DNA from: CAYXFZ01 sp964464385
Lineage (GTDB): Bacteria; Planctomycetota; UBA1135
Assembly: GCA_964464385.1 (NCBI GenBank)
Contig: CAYXFZ010000028.1
Coordinates: 1-27,171, forward strand
Direction: 5' to 3'
Length of the DNA stretch: 27,171 bases
Shown here: positions 14,971 to 21,993 of the stretch, piece after piece
Layout: every line of letters begins with the position of its first letter
Position numbering within the stretch: position 1 is the first letter of the stretch
The notes under the pieces: model-generated
What the model saw: the letters and a program-made list of their open reading frames with translations, nothing else
Databases searched by the model: none
What the model was told of the DNA's origin: nothing
Program-made: the position numbers and the translations under genes

Positions 14971-15879
14971 ATGGCCACCAAGTTTCAATGCGAGTTGTCC
15001 TGGTCCGCGAGCCGGGCCAAGGAATTCGACCTCTGCCGCCGCCTGAATTGGTACTCCCGCTACTCTAGTTGGAGTTGGTGGACGGAAAAACCGCGCGGTG
15101 AAAAATACGAGCGGATGATTCTCAAGAATCTCACCTCGATCCCGGCCTTCACCGGGAATTGCGTGCACACCGCAATTGAATCTTGGTTCCACCGCAAACA
15201 GGGTGGCGCCGCAATGACTGCTGAGGAACTTTTCGAGGAATCGCGTGAATTGTTTCGCGCCGGCTGGCGGGAATCCTCCGGTGACGGCTGGAAGAGCAAG
15301 CCCAACAAGTCCACGCACCTAGAAGATCATCACTTTGGTGGCGAGATCCCGGAAGAGCGATTGGAAAACTCGCGCAAAACCATGGAATTGAGCACGCGCT
15401 TCTTCTGTGAGGCGCCGGAATTGGCGCCCGCGCGGGAGGCCCACCCAGATTCCTGGCGCGGTGTCGAAGCGATGGATACGTACCAGTTCTTGGGTACCAA
15501 GGTTTACGCCGTGCCGGACTTTGTCTATCTCGATGGCGAGACTTTGCATATCTGGGATTGGAAAACGGGTCGCCCGCGCGATGCCGACAAGTTTCAACTC
15601 CAAACGTATGCGCTTTATGCCTGCGAAAAATGGGGAACCGATCCCGAAACGATTCGCATGCACGCCGCCTACCTTGCTTTGGGGGAAGTGCAGTCGCAAG
15701 ACGTCAACATAGACGAACTCTCTGCAGTACAAGATCAAATGTCAGAGAGCTTGCGCGCAATGATGGATGTGCACTACGACCCCGACGAAGACGAGTGCAT
15801 CCAGGCCAATTGGCCTGCCACGGGTGCGCCCCATGCTTGCGGCACCTGCCGCTTTCGAGACGTCTGCAGCAAGTCCTGA
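14971..15879 (+). CDS. PD-(D/E)XK nuclease-family protein, Cas4/AddB-like with Fe-S cysteines
   Basis: This is a 302-residue RecB-type nuclease domain standing alone. In order it has C22 in FDLCRRLNWY, a GNCVH motif (H66), the active site VPDF (P182-D183) with DWKTG (D196, K198), the QLQTYA motif at 209-214 and a C-terminal CGTCRFRDVC (C290, C293, C299). One early and three late cysteines frame the nuclease core exactly as in the 4Fe-4S Cas4, AddB and Dna2 group, so an Fe-S cluster is likely. No cas genes, CRISPR array or helicase are nearby. Its role in DNA end processing or repair is inferred from the fold only. No Shine-Dalgarno is visible. Confidence 0.85.
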   Translation: MATKFQCELSWSASRAKEFDLCRRLNWYSRYSSWSWWTEKPRGEKYERMILKNLTSIPAFTGNCVHTAIESWFHRKQGGAAMTAEELFEESRELFRAGWRESSGDGWKSKPNKSTHLEDHHFGGEIPEERLENSRKTMELSTRFFCEAPELAPAREAHPDSWRGVEAMDTYQFLGTKVYAVPDFVYLDGETLHIWDWKTGRPRDADKFQLQTYALYACEKWGTDPETIRMHAAYLALGEVQSQDVNIDELSAVQDQMSESLRAMMDVHYDPDEDECIQANWPATGAPHACGTCRFRDVCSKS

Positions 15880-15898
15880 CCGCTTTGGCCGGAGCCGC

Positions 15899-17944
15899 CT
15901 AGGCCGTTACCCCTGCGAAATCCGGCTTGCGCCCTTCAAGAAGGGCGCTCATCCCCTCGAGGGCATCCGGGTGCAGGAAAATGTCGCGCAGGCGATCCAG
16001 TTCCACGTCCAGACCAGCCTCGGTTTCGGTGTGAACGCTTTGATCCAGCATTTCTTCGGCGGCCAGGAGAGCGTGCATTGATTTGAATTGCATGCGCTTG
16101 ACCGCTTTTTCGACCTGTGGATCGCCGCCGGTGTCTGCCGTGCCGGCCAAGATGGTTTGGACGGTGTTGTGCAGAAAGAAATCCCAGAGTTTTTGCCAAT
16201 CGGCGCCGGGGGCGGTCGCGGGCGTTGTGCGGCCACTTTGTCGCCCACGCTGGCCATATTCAGCGACCACTTTGTCCAGTTCGGCGAAAGGTGCGATGGC
16301 GTTGGCCAAACCGATTTCCAGAGCTGTTTTGGCGTTGACCGTGGAGCCGGTGTAAACCATCCATTTGGCGAGAGGGAGACCCATGCGGCGTGGCAGGCGT
16401 TGCGTGCCGCCTAGGCCAGGAATAATGCCGATTCCCGTTTCGGGGAGAGAGAAGGCGGCTTTCGGGCTACAAACAATGAAGTCGCAGGCGGCGGCAAGCT
16501 CGGCACCGCCGCCAAAGCAAAGGCCTTGTACGCGCGCGATCGAAGGCTGGCGCTTGCCGCTCATGGTGCGGAAGCAATCATGGCCGACGCGGGCGAAGTG
16601 GTAGATGGGTTCAAAGACTCCGCGGCGCAAATTGTCCACGAAAAACTTCAGGTCGGCGCCGGCGACAAATGCCTTGCCGGAGCCGCCAAAGACCACCGCG
16701 CGGGCATCGCTAGTGCGCGCCCGCTCCAAAGCCGTCATGAGTTGCATGCCGACCTTGACGTTTAGGGCATTGAGGGCGTCTGGGCGGTTGATCCAAATTT
16801 TGGCGAGGCCGTCGGATTCTTCGTAACGCACCAAGCTGATGTGGATGCCCCGATCGCCGGCATCGGCAATGAGCTTGGGCAGTTCCAGGCCCTGCGGAAT
16901 GGCGACCGCCTCGGCCAGGGCTTTGGCTCGGGCCACACCCACTTTGTTGATCAATTGAAAGGGCCCGCGCGGCCAACGGAGCCCAACCCGCGCGCCGATG
17001 TCGGTGTCTTCGACGGAGCCGACACCCTCGCTGACTAACTGTGCGGCGACGTAGAAAGTGACGCCGAACAAACGATCAGCAATCAAATCGTATTTGGATT
17101 CGTCGGCGTCGCCGGAGAAGTCCCAATCCTGGCCAGTTTCTACCTGCTCTTCCAGGCGCTTGCAGGGGGCGTAAAAGGGGTGCAGAGCATGGCCCAGGGT
17201 GGCGGCGGCATGCTTGCTGATCGGCACACCCGTCACGTTCATCAACTGAAACGGGCCCATGCCTACGCCGAAGGCTTTCTTGGCGGCCCACTCGATGGTG
17301 GCAATGTCGGCGACGTTCTCTTCGAGCAGGCGCACCGATTCGTTGATCCAGGGCACGAAGAAGCGGTTGACAACAAAACCCGGCGCATCCGACGACCAGA
17401 TGGGTGTTTTGCCAATGGCTTCTTGCGCGGCCCAAGCGGCATCAAATGCGGCTGGGTCGGTGTCTTCGTGGGAAATGATTTCCACCAAGCGATTCATGGC
17501 AGGGTGAAAAAAGTAATGCAGGCCCAGAACGCGTTCTGGGTGCGGCGTCACGCTGGCGACGTCTTTTACAAAAAAGGAGGATGTGTTGGTGCCAAGAATG
17601 GCATCCGGGCGGCAGTGCTCGCCGAGCTTGCGGAACACATCCCGCTTGACTTCGAGGTCCTCAAACACGGCCTCGATCACCAAGTCGGCAGCCGCCAAGT
17701 CGGACCAATCGGCAGTGGGTTGGACGCGCGCCAGAATGGCCTCCACTTGCGTTTCACGGAAAACGCCGCGCTCCACGCCCTGCGCTAACAACGCGCGAAT
17801 GCGTTCCAGGCCGGCGTCGGCTGCCTCTTGGGTGAGGTCCACCAAAATGACCGGGTGGCCTTCGGTGGCGATTTTCTGGGCGATTCCGGAGCCCATGTTG
17901 CCGGCGCCGACGACGGCGTATTGGGTAATCGAGTAATTGCTCAT
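15899..17944 (-). CDS. 3-hydroxyacyl-CoA dehydrogenase/enoyl-CoA hydratase fusion
   Basis: This 681-residue protein would hydrate enoyl-CoA and oxidise 3-hydroxyacyl-CoA with NAD+ in fatty acid beta-oxidation or a related acyl-CoA pathway. The N-terminal Rossmann domain has VVGAGNMGSGIA (11-22), then LGTNTSSFFVKDVA and GLHYFFHPAMNRLVEI with H143 as probable catalytic His. Two 3HCDH C-terminal repeats follow (DAPGFVVNRFF and RWPRGPFQLINKVG). From about residue 355 a crotonase domain has FVAGADLK, GLCFGGGAELAAACDF and LPETGIGIIPGLGGTQ, with both catalytic glutamates. The domain order is reversed relative to FadB/FadJ. No thiolase gene is adjacent. It ends 19 bp from the convergent nuclease gene. 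Confidence 0.92.
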   Translation of the reverse strand: MSNYSITQYAVVGAGNMGSGIAQKIATEGHPVILVDLTQEAADAGLERIRALLAQGVERGVFRETQVEAILARVQPTADWSDLAAADLVIEAVFEDLEVKRDVFRKLGEHCRPDAILGTNTSSFFVKDVASVTPHPERVLGLHYFFHPAMNRLVEIISHEDTDPAAFDAAWAAQEAIGKTPIWSSDAPGFVVNRFFVPWINESVRLLEENVADIATIEWAAKKAFGVGMGPFQLMNVTGVPISKHAAATLGHALHPFYAPCKRLEEQVETGQDWDFSGDADESKYDLIADRLFGVTFYVAAQLVSEGVGSVEDTDIGARVGLRWPRGPFQLINKVGVARAKALAEAVAIPQGLELPKLIADAGDRGIHISLVRYEESDGLAKIWINRPDALNALNVKVGMQLMTALERARTSDARAVVFGGSGKAFVAGADLKFFVDNLRRGVFEPIYHFARVGHDCFRTMSGKRQPSIARVQGLCFGGGAELAAACDFIVCSPKAAFSLPETGIGIIPGLGGTQRLPRRMGLPLAKWMVYTGSTVNAKTALEIGLANAIAPFAELDKVVAEYGQRGRQSGRTTPATAPGADWQKLWDFFLHNTVQTILAGTADTGGDPQVEKAVKRMQFKSMHALLAAEEMLDQSVHTETEAGLDVELDRLRDIFLHPDALEGMSALLEGRKPDFAGVTA

Positions 17945-18034
17945 TCCGTTGATTTTGGGGCCGGTTGTTCGTCCGGCAGCCGCTCATTCTAGCCTCTTTT
18001 GGGATTCCCTTCAGCGGCGCCCCTTGTCGTGGCC

Positions 18035-18040
18035 TATAGT
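18035..18040 (+). promoter_or_regulatory. Possible -10 element (TATAGT) for the FIST gene
   Basis: TATAGT ends 14 nt before the FIST ATG. No -35 element is convincing, and there is no Shine-Dalgarno in the short leader. Confidence 0.35.
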
Positions 18041-18054
18041 TCTAAGAACGACCC

Positions 18055-19230
18055 ATGAAAGTTCCTGGTAACTTCCACGCAGGCGCGTCCCTTTCGGTTC
18101 GCTCGGAGACCGCCTCGGCCATCGAAGAGGCCGCCGATGCCCTGGCAGAGAATTTGGGCCCAAATCCGGATGTTGCGGTCGTTTTTCTGACCCCGGACCA
18201 TGCCGATCGCAGTGAACACATTGCCGACGTCCTGAGAGGCCGCGTCGGCGCGGATGTGACCGTGGGTTGCACCGCTTCCGGTGTTTTGGCCGGCCCAGTC
18301 GAAGTAGAGCACGGCCCGGGCATCGCCATCTGGGGAGCCCGCATGCCAGGAGCCCGCGTGCAAAGTTTTCACCTGGAGTTTGAGCAATCCGAACAATCCG
18401 GGGTGGTCAAGGGTTGGCCCGACGTTGGCCAAGAAGCCAGTGTCGTGCTACTGGCCGATCCCTTCAGTTTTCCCTTGGCCCCATTTCTTTCTTCCTTGCG
18501 GGAAATGAAAAAGATACCGCAAATTGTCGGCGGCGTCGCGAGCGGCGCTTCTCAAGAAGGTGGCAACCGTCTCTTCACCGACGAAGGGGTCCGCGACCAC
18601 GGCGTGGTCGGTTTTGTAGTGGATGGCTCGGCATGTTTTGAGCCCTTGGTTTCGCAGGGTTGCCGCCCGGTTGGACCCACGTTTCTGGTAACAGAATCTC
18701 GCGACAACCTCATCCTGGAATTGAACGAACGCCCCGCCTATGACAGTCTGCGCGATCTCTTGGATGGATTGGAAGAGTCAGAGTCCCGCCTTTTTCGGCA
18801 GGCCCCACAAGTTGGTTTGCGCAAAGTGGACTCCATCGGCGATTTGGGCGCCGGCGGTTTTGTCATTCGGGGTGTGACCGGCATCAACGTCGAGTCTGGC
18901 GCGGTAGCCGTGAGTGATCACGTGCAAGAAGGGTTGGAAATTCGCTTTCATTCCCGCGACCGCGCTTCGGCCAGCAAAGAGTTCGCCGACGTGCTGGGTT
19001 TGGCCAGCGGTTTGTACCCCGAGGCCAACGGCGGCCTTCTCTTCACTTGCACTGGCCGGGGCGAGGGCTTGTTTGGCCGTTCCAATCACGACGCTGGCAT
19101 GACCCGCACGTATTTCCCAGAAATGGCCATCGCTGGCATGTTTGCGGCGGGCGAAATCGGCAGTGTCTGCGGCCAGCCGTTCATTCACGGTTTCTCCGCC
19201 AGCCTTGGCCTGTTGGTCGAACGCAACTGA
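18055..19230 (+). CDS. FIST N/C-domain sensor-like protein
   Basis: The 391-residue protein matches the FIST_N plus FIST_C pair, a putative small-ligand sensory module found alone or in signalling proteins. The N-terminal half has VAVVFLTPDHADRSEHIADVL and VTVGCTASGVLAG. Later blocks are IPQIVGGVASGASQEGGN, FLVTESRDNLILELNERPAYD, LLFTCTGRGEGLFGRSNHD and the final FPEMAIAGMFAAGEIGSV with QPFIHGFSASL. No transmembrane segment or output domain is present, so it probably acts in the cytoplasm through a partner. Its stop at 19228-19230 touches the repeat that opens the FHA/pseudo-Clp module, and the FHA gene starts within about 65 nt. Cotranscription is likely. The ligand is unknown. Confidence 0.85.
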   Translation: MKVPGNFHAGASLSVRSETASAIEEAADALAENLGPNPDVAVVFLTPDHADRSEHIADVLRGRVGADVTVGCTASGVLAGPVEVEHGPGIAIWGARMPGARVQSFHLEFEQSEQSGVVKGWPDVGQEASVVLLADPFSFPLAPFLSSLREMKKIPQIVGGVASGASQEGGNRLFTDEGVRDHGVVGFVVDGSACFEPLVSQGCRPVGPTFLVTESRDNLILELNERPAYDSLRDLLDGLEESESRLFRQAPQVGLRKVDSIGDLGAGGFVIRGVTGINVESGAVAVSDHVQEGLEIRFHSRDRASASKEFADVLGLASGLYPEANGGLLFTCTGRGEGLFGRSNHDAGMTRTYFPEMAIAGMFAAGEIGSVCGQPFIHGFSASLGLLVERN

Positions 19231-19270
19231 ACCCGAAACAGAATAACAGACAGAAACACCCCGGCTTAAT
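19229..19270 (+). repeat. 3'-end repeat, copy 3 (FIST gene; left arm of 42-bp inverted repeat)
   Basis: This copy begins at the FIST stop codon. It contains CGAAACAGAATAACAGACAG and runs through ACCCCGGCTTAAT. It is a perfect 42-base inverted match to copy 4 at 21278-21319. Confidence 0.95.
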
Positions 19271-19295
19271 TGCCGTCGAGGTCATTGGCGGCCCC

Positions 19296-19577
19296 ATGGA
19301 TGGCCTGCTCCATTTTTGTTCTGGCGCCATGGTCATTGGCCGCGATCATGCGGCGGACCTGCACCTGGAACACGACCCCTCGGTAGCCCTGCGCCACGCG
19401 GTTCTGGCTGAGCAGGATGGGGGACTCCTCCTCGAGCCCCTGGACCGGGAGCATCCCCCGCAAGTTGCCGGCCAAGCTCTTGTGGAACCCCTTGAAGTTT
19501 CACCCGGGCTGGTTTTCGTGGTCGGTAAAACCACACTGGAAATCCTTTCGGCGCAAGGGGGCCCCGAATGGACCTAG
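19296..19577 (+). CDS. Small FHA-domain protein
   Basis: From ATG 19296 this is a 93-residue protein consisting of little more than one forkhead-associated domain. It has AMVIGRDHAADLHLEHDP (Gly-Arg of FHA at 15-16) and ALRHAVL (His 34). The Ser that normally contacts phosphothreonine, three residues before this His, is Ala, so phosphopeptide binding is doubtful. The domain's first strand, AVEVIGGP, is encoded upstream of this ATG, in frame back to the edge of the 42-bp repeat. The real start may therefore be CTG 19227, which overlaps the FIST stop, or ATT 19269. The TAG at 19575-19577 overlaps the next gene's ATG region, so the two are coupled. Confidence 0.65.
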   Translation: MDGLLHFCSGAMVIGRDHAADLHLEHDPSVALRHAVLAEQDGGLLLEPLDREHPPQVAGQALVEPLEVSPGLVFVVGKTTLEILSAQGGPEWT

Positions 19578-21265
19578 GGGGGTTTACCGTGGCCTCGCGG
19601 GAAGTTCTCGCCTGCGCGTCGCGTGAGGCTGCCACGGCTGGCAACGCCCATGTTGGGGTGGAGCATTTTTTCCTGGCCCTTCTGCAGGTTGGCGGTCCGG
19701 ACGTGCGCCGTGCCCTTCAGGCGGCAAGCGTGGATCCGGAGCGCATGGAAAAGGTGATGCGCGCTTGGGTTCGCCTTGCCGATCCTGCTCCCAAGACCGC
19801 CGACCTGCTCTGGACACCGCGTCTGGAGCGGGTGCAAACCTCGGCGCGCCTGTTGTCGGTGCAACACAGCGCTCCCGGTGTCGAACCCTGCCACTTCTTG
19901 CTCGCCCTGCTCCAAGAAAGCCGCGCCGCGCCCGTCCGTTTGTTGGAGGCGATTCGCCCCTCGGCCGAAGGGCCGGTCAGTGCCTGCGCGCGCCGCGAAT
20001 CCGAGCGTTTGTTGGCCCTGCATGAGCGCGGCGAAACCGCCCACGAGGGCCCTTTCTTCGAGCGCTTTTTGGAGCTGGAACGCACTCCGCTCCGGGCCGT
20101 GTGCGGGAGGGACAGGGAAGCGTCCTGGGTTTTGGAAGAGTGTGCTCAAGGAAGGTTCCCACTCCTCTTGGGAGACCCCGGTCTTGGCAAGCGCTCCGTC
20201 ATGCGCAAAGCTGCAACCCTGCTGGCGGCGGCGGACGGGCCGCAGTCCCTGTGCGGGCACAGGCTTTTACGCCTCAGCCCGGCATCCCTTCGCCTCGGTT
20301 TGCGTGAAGGCCGTCCGGCGGGCCTGCAAATCGAAGATTTTGTCGAAGGCGTTGCCCAGGATCCGACCGTCATTCTAATGTTGGAGGATCTCCCGGCCTT
20401 ACTGGAAGATTCGGAGCGCGTTCCCACAGGACTGCTTTGCGCCGGGATTCGCGAGCGAAGGATTCGGTGTGCGGCTACCGCAACGGCCCCGGAATTCGCT
20501 CGAATTGCAAGCACTGCGCTGGATCTAGCTCCATTTTTTTCTCCCCTTTCTTTGGGCAAACTGTCCGCCGAGCGGATTCAGGAAGTGTTGATAAGCCAGC
20601 GCCCCGCGCTGGAAAAATTTCACGACGTCCGCTTGTCGGATCAGGCCTTGCTGGCGGCGGCGGAGCTGACGGATCGCTTTGTTCGTGAAGAACAGTTGCC
20701 CGGCAAGGCCCTGGATTTGTTGGACGCGGCCTGCGCACTACCCCTCCTGGACGGCTTGTTGCCCAAGTTGGGCATGGGCGAATCTTTGGTTGTTCCAGAA
20801 ATGCGAGAAGTAGGCGCCGAGGCCGTGAGTGCGGCGCTAGCCCGGACCTTGCATGTTGCCCACGAGAGGATTGCCACCGGCCCGATCGTCGCCATGCGGC
20901 AGGTTTTGGCGCAACACCAGGAAGCGCAACCCGATTTGGACATTACGATTTCGGATTCCCCCGACGGAAGCGAGGGTTGCCATTTGCTCCTCCGCGGGCC
21001 GGCCGAATTTCGCTGCACGGAACTTGCCAAAGAATTGGCTCAGGCTTGGGCCGGGTCATCCGCCCGCCTCATGCGATTCGAGCTGGACGAGTTCGTTGGC
21101 CAGGCGGGGGCCGAGGAGTTGCTCGCCCTCCTCTTTGCCCAGCTCCACAAATCACCTTGGTCCGTTTTTCTCTTTGTCGGAATTCAAGGAGCGGACCCCG
21201 ATGTCGCTGCGGCCTTAGTACGCGTCTTGCCCTTCGCCCAAGCCCTCTCCATCTCATCGCCTTAG
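19568..21265 (+). CDS. Clp/Hsp100-like protein with degenerate AAA+ motifs (pseudo-unfoldase)
   Basis: The 565-residue protein has a ClpC/ClpA-like layout. A double Clp-N domain covers about 8-130, with NAHVGVEHFFLALL and EPCHFLLALL. The D1 module (about 175-425) starts CGRDREA and keeps RCAATATAPEF and LPGKALDLLDAA. Its Walker A is GDPGLGKRS (202-210, Thr replaced by Arg), its Walker B is ILMLED (acidic pair swapped), and the arginine-finger site LERRFQPV reads LAPFFSPL. A short D2 (about 430-565) aligns to GPTGVGKTELAK as GPAEFRCTELAK (477-488, Lys lost). Its Walker B DE is VG (537-538), and it stops before sensor 2. ATP hydrolysis is unlikely. It is coupled to the FHA gene and may be a scaffold or adaptor. 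Confidence 0.85.
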   Translation: MDLGGFTVASREVLACASREAATAGNAHVGVEHFFLALLQVGGPDVRRALQAASVDPERMEKVMRAWVRLADPAPKTADLLWTPRLERVQTSARLLSVQHSAPGVEPCHFLLALLQESRAAPVRLLEAIRPSAEGPVSACARRESERLLALHERGETAHEGPFFERFLELERTPLRAVCGRDREASWVLEECAQGRFPLLLGDPGLGKRSVMRKAATLLAAADGPQSLCGHRLLRLSPASLRLGLREGRPAGLQIEDFVEGVAQDPTVILMLEDLPALLEDSERVPTGLLCAGIRERRIRCAATATAPEFARIASTALDLAPFFSPLSLGKLSAERIQEVLISQRPALEKFHDVRLSDQALLAAAELTDRFVREEQLPGKALDLLDAACALPLLDGLLPKLGMGESLVVPEMREVGAEAVSAALARTLHVAHERIATGPIVAMRQVLAQHQEAQPDLDITISDSPDGSEGCHLLLRGPAEFRCTELAKELAQAWAGSSARLMRFELDEFVGQAGAEELLALLFAQLHKSPWSVFLFVGIQGADPDVAAALVRVLPFAQALSISSP

Positions 21266-21277
21266 CCAAGAGACAGG

Positions 21278-21319
21278 ATTAAGCCGGGGTGTTTCTGTCT
21301 GTTATTCTGTTTCGGGTTC
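21278..21319 (-). repeat. 3'-end repeat, copy 4 (ECF sigma gene; right arm of 42-bp inverted repeat)
   Basis: This is a perfect inverted match to copy 3. On the minus strand it supplies the last codons (PETE) and the stop of the sigma factor gene. It begins 13 bp after the stop of the pseudo-Clp gene. Confidence 0.95.
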
Positions 21320-21922
21320 CTTTGGGGGATCCATATCCCGAGCCAAAAGTTGTATGCAGCGATCCACCGACTTGCGGGCGGCGTCTTCGCTCTTGCCGAT
21401 CTGCTCGCCGATTTCAGCGTAGGTGAGCTGGTCGAAAAACCGCATGACGACCATTTCGCGCTGGCCCTTGGGTAGTTTTTCCAGGGCTTCTTCCATGCGT
21501 TCCAGGTCGTCAAACTCCTCGACGATGCTGACCGGCCGCCGCCGGTCCTGCTCAATATCCGTGCGCTCTTCACCGCTGGTGTTGAAAAAAGAACGCTCTC
21601 GCGAAGCGTCGCGCTTCTGTCGCCCCCAGTCGCGTGCGTCCTTGCGGATGCGATTTTCAACAAGCCGGTTCAGCCACGCCCGAAAATGCCCTTCGCTTTG
21701 AAATTCCCGCTCTTCCGCGGAACGCACGGCCTCCAAGAAAACCCCCTGCACCACGTCAATCGTCTCGACATTCGAGCGCCGCTTCTTACCCAAGCGCACG
21801 CGCACTGCTGGAACGATGCGTTCGTAATAACGACTCCACAGCCGATCCGCCGCTTCGGAATCGCCGGTGCGGGCGAGGTCGAGATCGTCCAGGGTCTGAG
21901 AGAGGGGCTCCTGATCAGCCAT
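21302..21922 (-). CDS. ECF-type RNA polymerase sigma factor
   Basis: This 206-residue sigma-70 family protein has region 2 (DLARTGDSEAADRLWSRYYE ... VETIDVVQGVFLEAV ... FRAWLNRLVENRIRKDARDW) and region 4 (LEKLPKGQREMVVMRFFDQL, then TYAEIGEQIGKSEDAARKSV). It resembles the ECF groups expanded in Planctomycetes, where most members lack a known signal. No anti-sigma gene is adjacent. ATG 21922 is preferred; a GTG lies one codon upstream. A TAGAGT hexamer 23 nt before the GTG may be its -10. The last codons are contributed by the 42-bp repeat. Whether it controls the neighbouring FIST/FHA/pseudo-Clp genes or the lipoprotein operon is unknown. Confidence 0.9.
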   Translation of the reverse strand: MADQEPLSQTLDDLDLARTGDSEAADRLWSRYYERIVPAVRVRLGKKRRSNVETIDVVQGVFLEAVRSAEEREFQSEGHFRAWLNRLVENRIRKDARDWGRQKRDASRERSFFNTSGEERTDIEQDRRRPVSIVEEFDDLERMEEALEKLPKGQREMVVMRFFDQLTYAEIGEQIGKSEDAARKSVDRCIQLLARDMDPPKEPETE

Positions 21923-21975
21923 CACATGCCACCAAAGGCGTGCTTACTCTAACAGCGGCCTGCGAAGTTGGGCCG

Positions 21976-21987
21976 TAGGATGAGGAG
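21976..21987 (+). promoter_or_regulatory. Possible -10 (TAGGAT) and Shine-Dalgarno (GAGGAG) of the lipoprotein operon
   Basis: TAGGAT (21976-21981) is followed directly by GAGGAG (21982-21987), which lies 6 nt before GTG 21994. This is one of the few clear Shine-Dalgarno sequences in the window, and it supports the GTG start. Confidence 0.5.
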
Positions 21988-21993
21988 TACCCC

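Noticed and set aside
19296..21265. FHA plus Clp as part of a type VI secretion locus
   Set aside because: No tube, sheath, baseplate or membrane-complex genes are present and the ATPase motifs are lost, unlike ClpV.
19229..21319. Repeat explained as a sequencing adapter or linker
   Set aside because: It does not resemble the common adapters I know, and the copies diverge from one another in their outer halves.
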